The translations under genes and the position numbers were made by a program. A model generated the notes under the pieces. The model saw only the letters and a list, made by a program, of their open reading frames with translations. It did not search any database and was not told the origin of the DNA. A stretch of DNA of 6,973 bases from Planctomycetota bacterium (GTDB lineage: Bacteria > Planctomycetota > UBA8742 > SKZP01): positions 1 to 6,973 of the forward strand of contig SKZP01000577.1 in NCBI GenBank assembly GCA_007127275.1, in the 5' to 3' direction. The stretch's first letter is position 1. The number at the start of each line of letters is the position of its first letter. Shown here in pieces: positions 6,708-6,973 of this stretch.

Positions 6708-6714
6708 GGGGGAG
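6708..6714 (+). promoter_or_regulatory. Closely spaced ribosome binding site of the kynB-like gene
   Basis: GGGGGAG ends only 2 nt before the ATG at 6717, closer than the usual 5-9 nt. No better in-frame start exists, because the family N terminus (xxDIS) begins right at this ATG. An out-of-frame ATG at 6706 overlaps the site and could compete for initiation. Confidence 0.5.
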
Positions 6715-6716
6715 CC

Positions 6717-6973
6717 ATGCTCATTGATATCTCCCAACCACTCTCACCGTCGATCGGTGTGTTTCCCGGCGACTCGCCGCTGTCGCGCGAGGTACTGCTC
6801 GACATGAGCCGGGGAGATCACTTGACGCTCTCGACGTTACGGACCACCGTGCACGTCGGTACACACGCGGACGCACCGAGCCACTACGGCCCCGACGGCC
6901 GCAGCATGGACGCACAGTCGCTCGAGCTCTACGTCGGCCGCTGCCAGGTGATTCAACTCGACGTCGAGCGAGG
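6717..6973 (+). CDS. kynB: Kynurenine formamidase / cyclase-family metal hydrolase, N-terminal part (cut by window end)
   Basis: The KynB/cyclase family hydrolyses N-formyl-L-kynurenine to kynurenine and formate in tryptophan breakdown; related members act on other amides or cyclic substrates. Seen in the 85 complete codons: the opening MLIDISQPLSPSIGVFPGD, which matches the family's DIS-P-S-x-x-x-x-(F/W)PGD start, then HVGTHADAPSHY at 46-57. In KynB the first two His and the Asp of this HxGxHxDxPxH motif bind the two metal ions, here H46, H50 and D52. YVGRCQVIQLDV follows at 72-83, also typical. About 120 residues, including the remaining metal ligands, lie beyond the window. It follows the dehydrogenase by 116 bp on the same strand with no obvious terminator between, so co-transcription is possible. 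Family membership is confident; the exact substrate is less so. Confidence 0.88.
   Translation, partial: MLIDISQPLSPSIGVFPGDSPLSREVLLDMSRGDHLTLSTLRTTVHVGTHADAPSHYGPDGRSMDAQSLELYVGRCQVIQLDVER

Overview
This is a GC-rich window (about two-thirds G+C by eye) with clear Shine-Dalgarno sequences. It looks like chromosomal DNA of a Gram-negative bacterium. The signs are a secreted Pmp-type beta-helix protein with a signal peptide, a FadE-type acyl-CoA dehydrogenase with tail extensions, a bacterial Mpo1-like membrane protein and a KynB-type hydrolase. A lineage of the old Deltaproteobacteria (Myxococcota, Desulfobacterota or Binatota type) would fit, but that is inference; no rRNA or phylogenetic marker is present.

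Layout from left to right: (1) 16-423, minus strand, a small unrecognised protein with an N-terminal four-cysteine zinc ribbon. (2) Divergent from it, 499-2310 plus, a secreted right-handed beta-helix protein. Its C-terminal half repeats the FxxN...GGA pattern of chlamydial polymorphic outer membrane proteins with an almost exact 27-residue period; no autotransporter barrel follows. (3) 2311-2720, a spacer without a convincing gene. (4) 2721-3275 plus, an Mpo1/DUF962 family membrane protein. (5) 3353-3883 minus, convergent to it, the N-terminal third of an RNA 3'-terminal phosphate cyclase (RtcA) fused to about 60 unrelated residues, most likely a pseudogene. A terminator-like hairpin for the plus strand and a 19-bp tandem repeat lie in or beside the replaced segment. 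(6) 3884-4449, a noncoding spacer with a UUCG-loop hairpin and a palindrome. (7) 4450-6600 plus, a 716-residue acyl-CoA dehydrogenase. (8) 6717 to the window end, plus, the first 85 codons of a kynurenine formamidase/cyclase-family hydrolase.

The genes do not form one pathway. Acyl-CoA dehydrogenase (fatty-acid beta-oxidation) followed by a KynB-like hydrolase (tryptophan catabolism) suggests a catabolic cluster continuing to the right. The Mpo1-like protein, if it acts as its yeast relative does, would fit fatty-acid alpha-oxidation, but it is separated from the dehydrogenase by the minus-strand rtcA remnant. I see no CRISPR array, insertion sequence, tRNA or rRNA, and no convincing new multi-gene system. 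The most unusual signals are the very regular beta-helix with a cysteine ladder, the broken rtcA, and a marked depletion of the tetranucleotide ATCG/CGAT that also shapes isoleucine codon choice.
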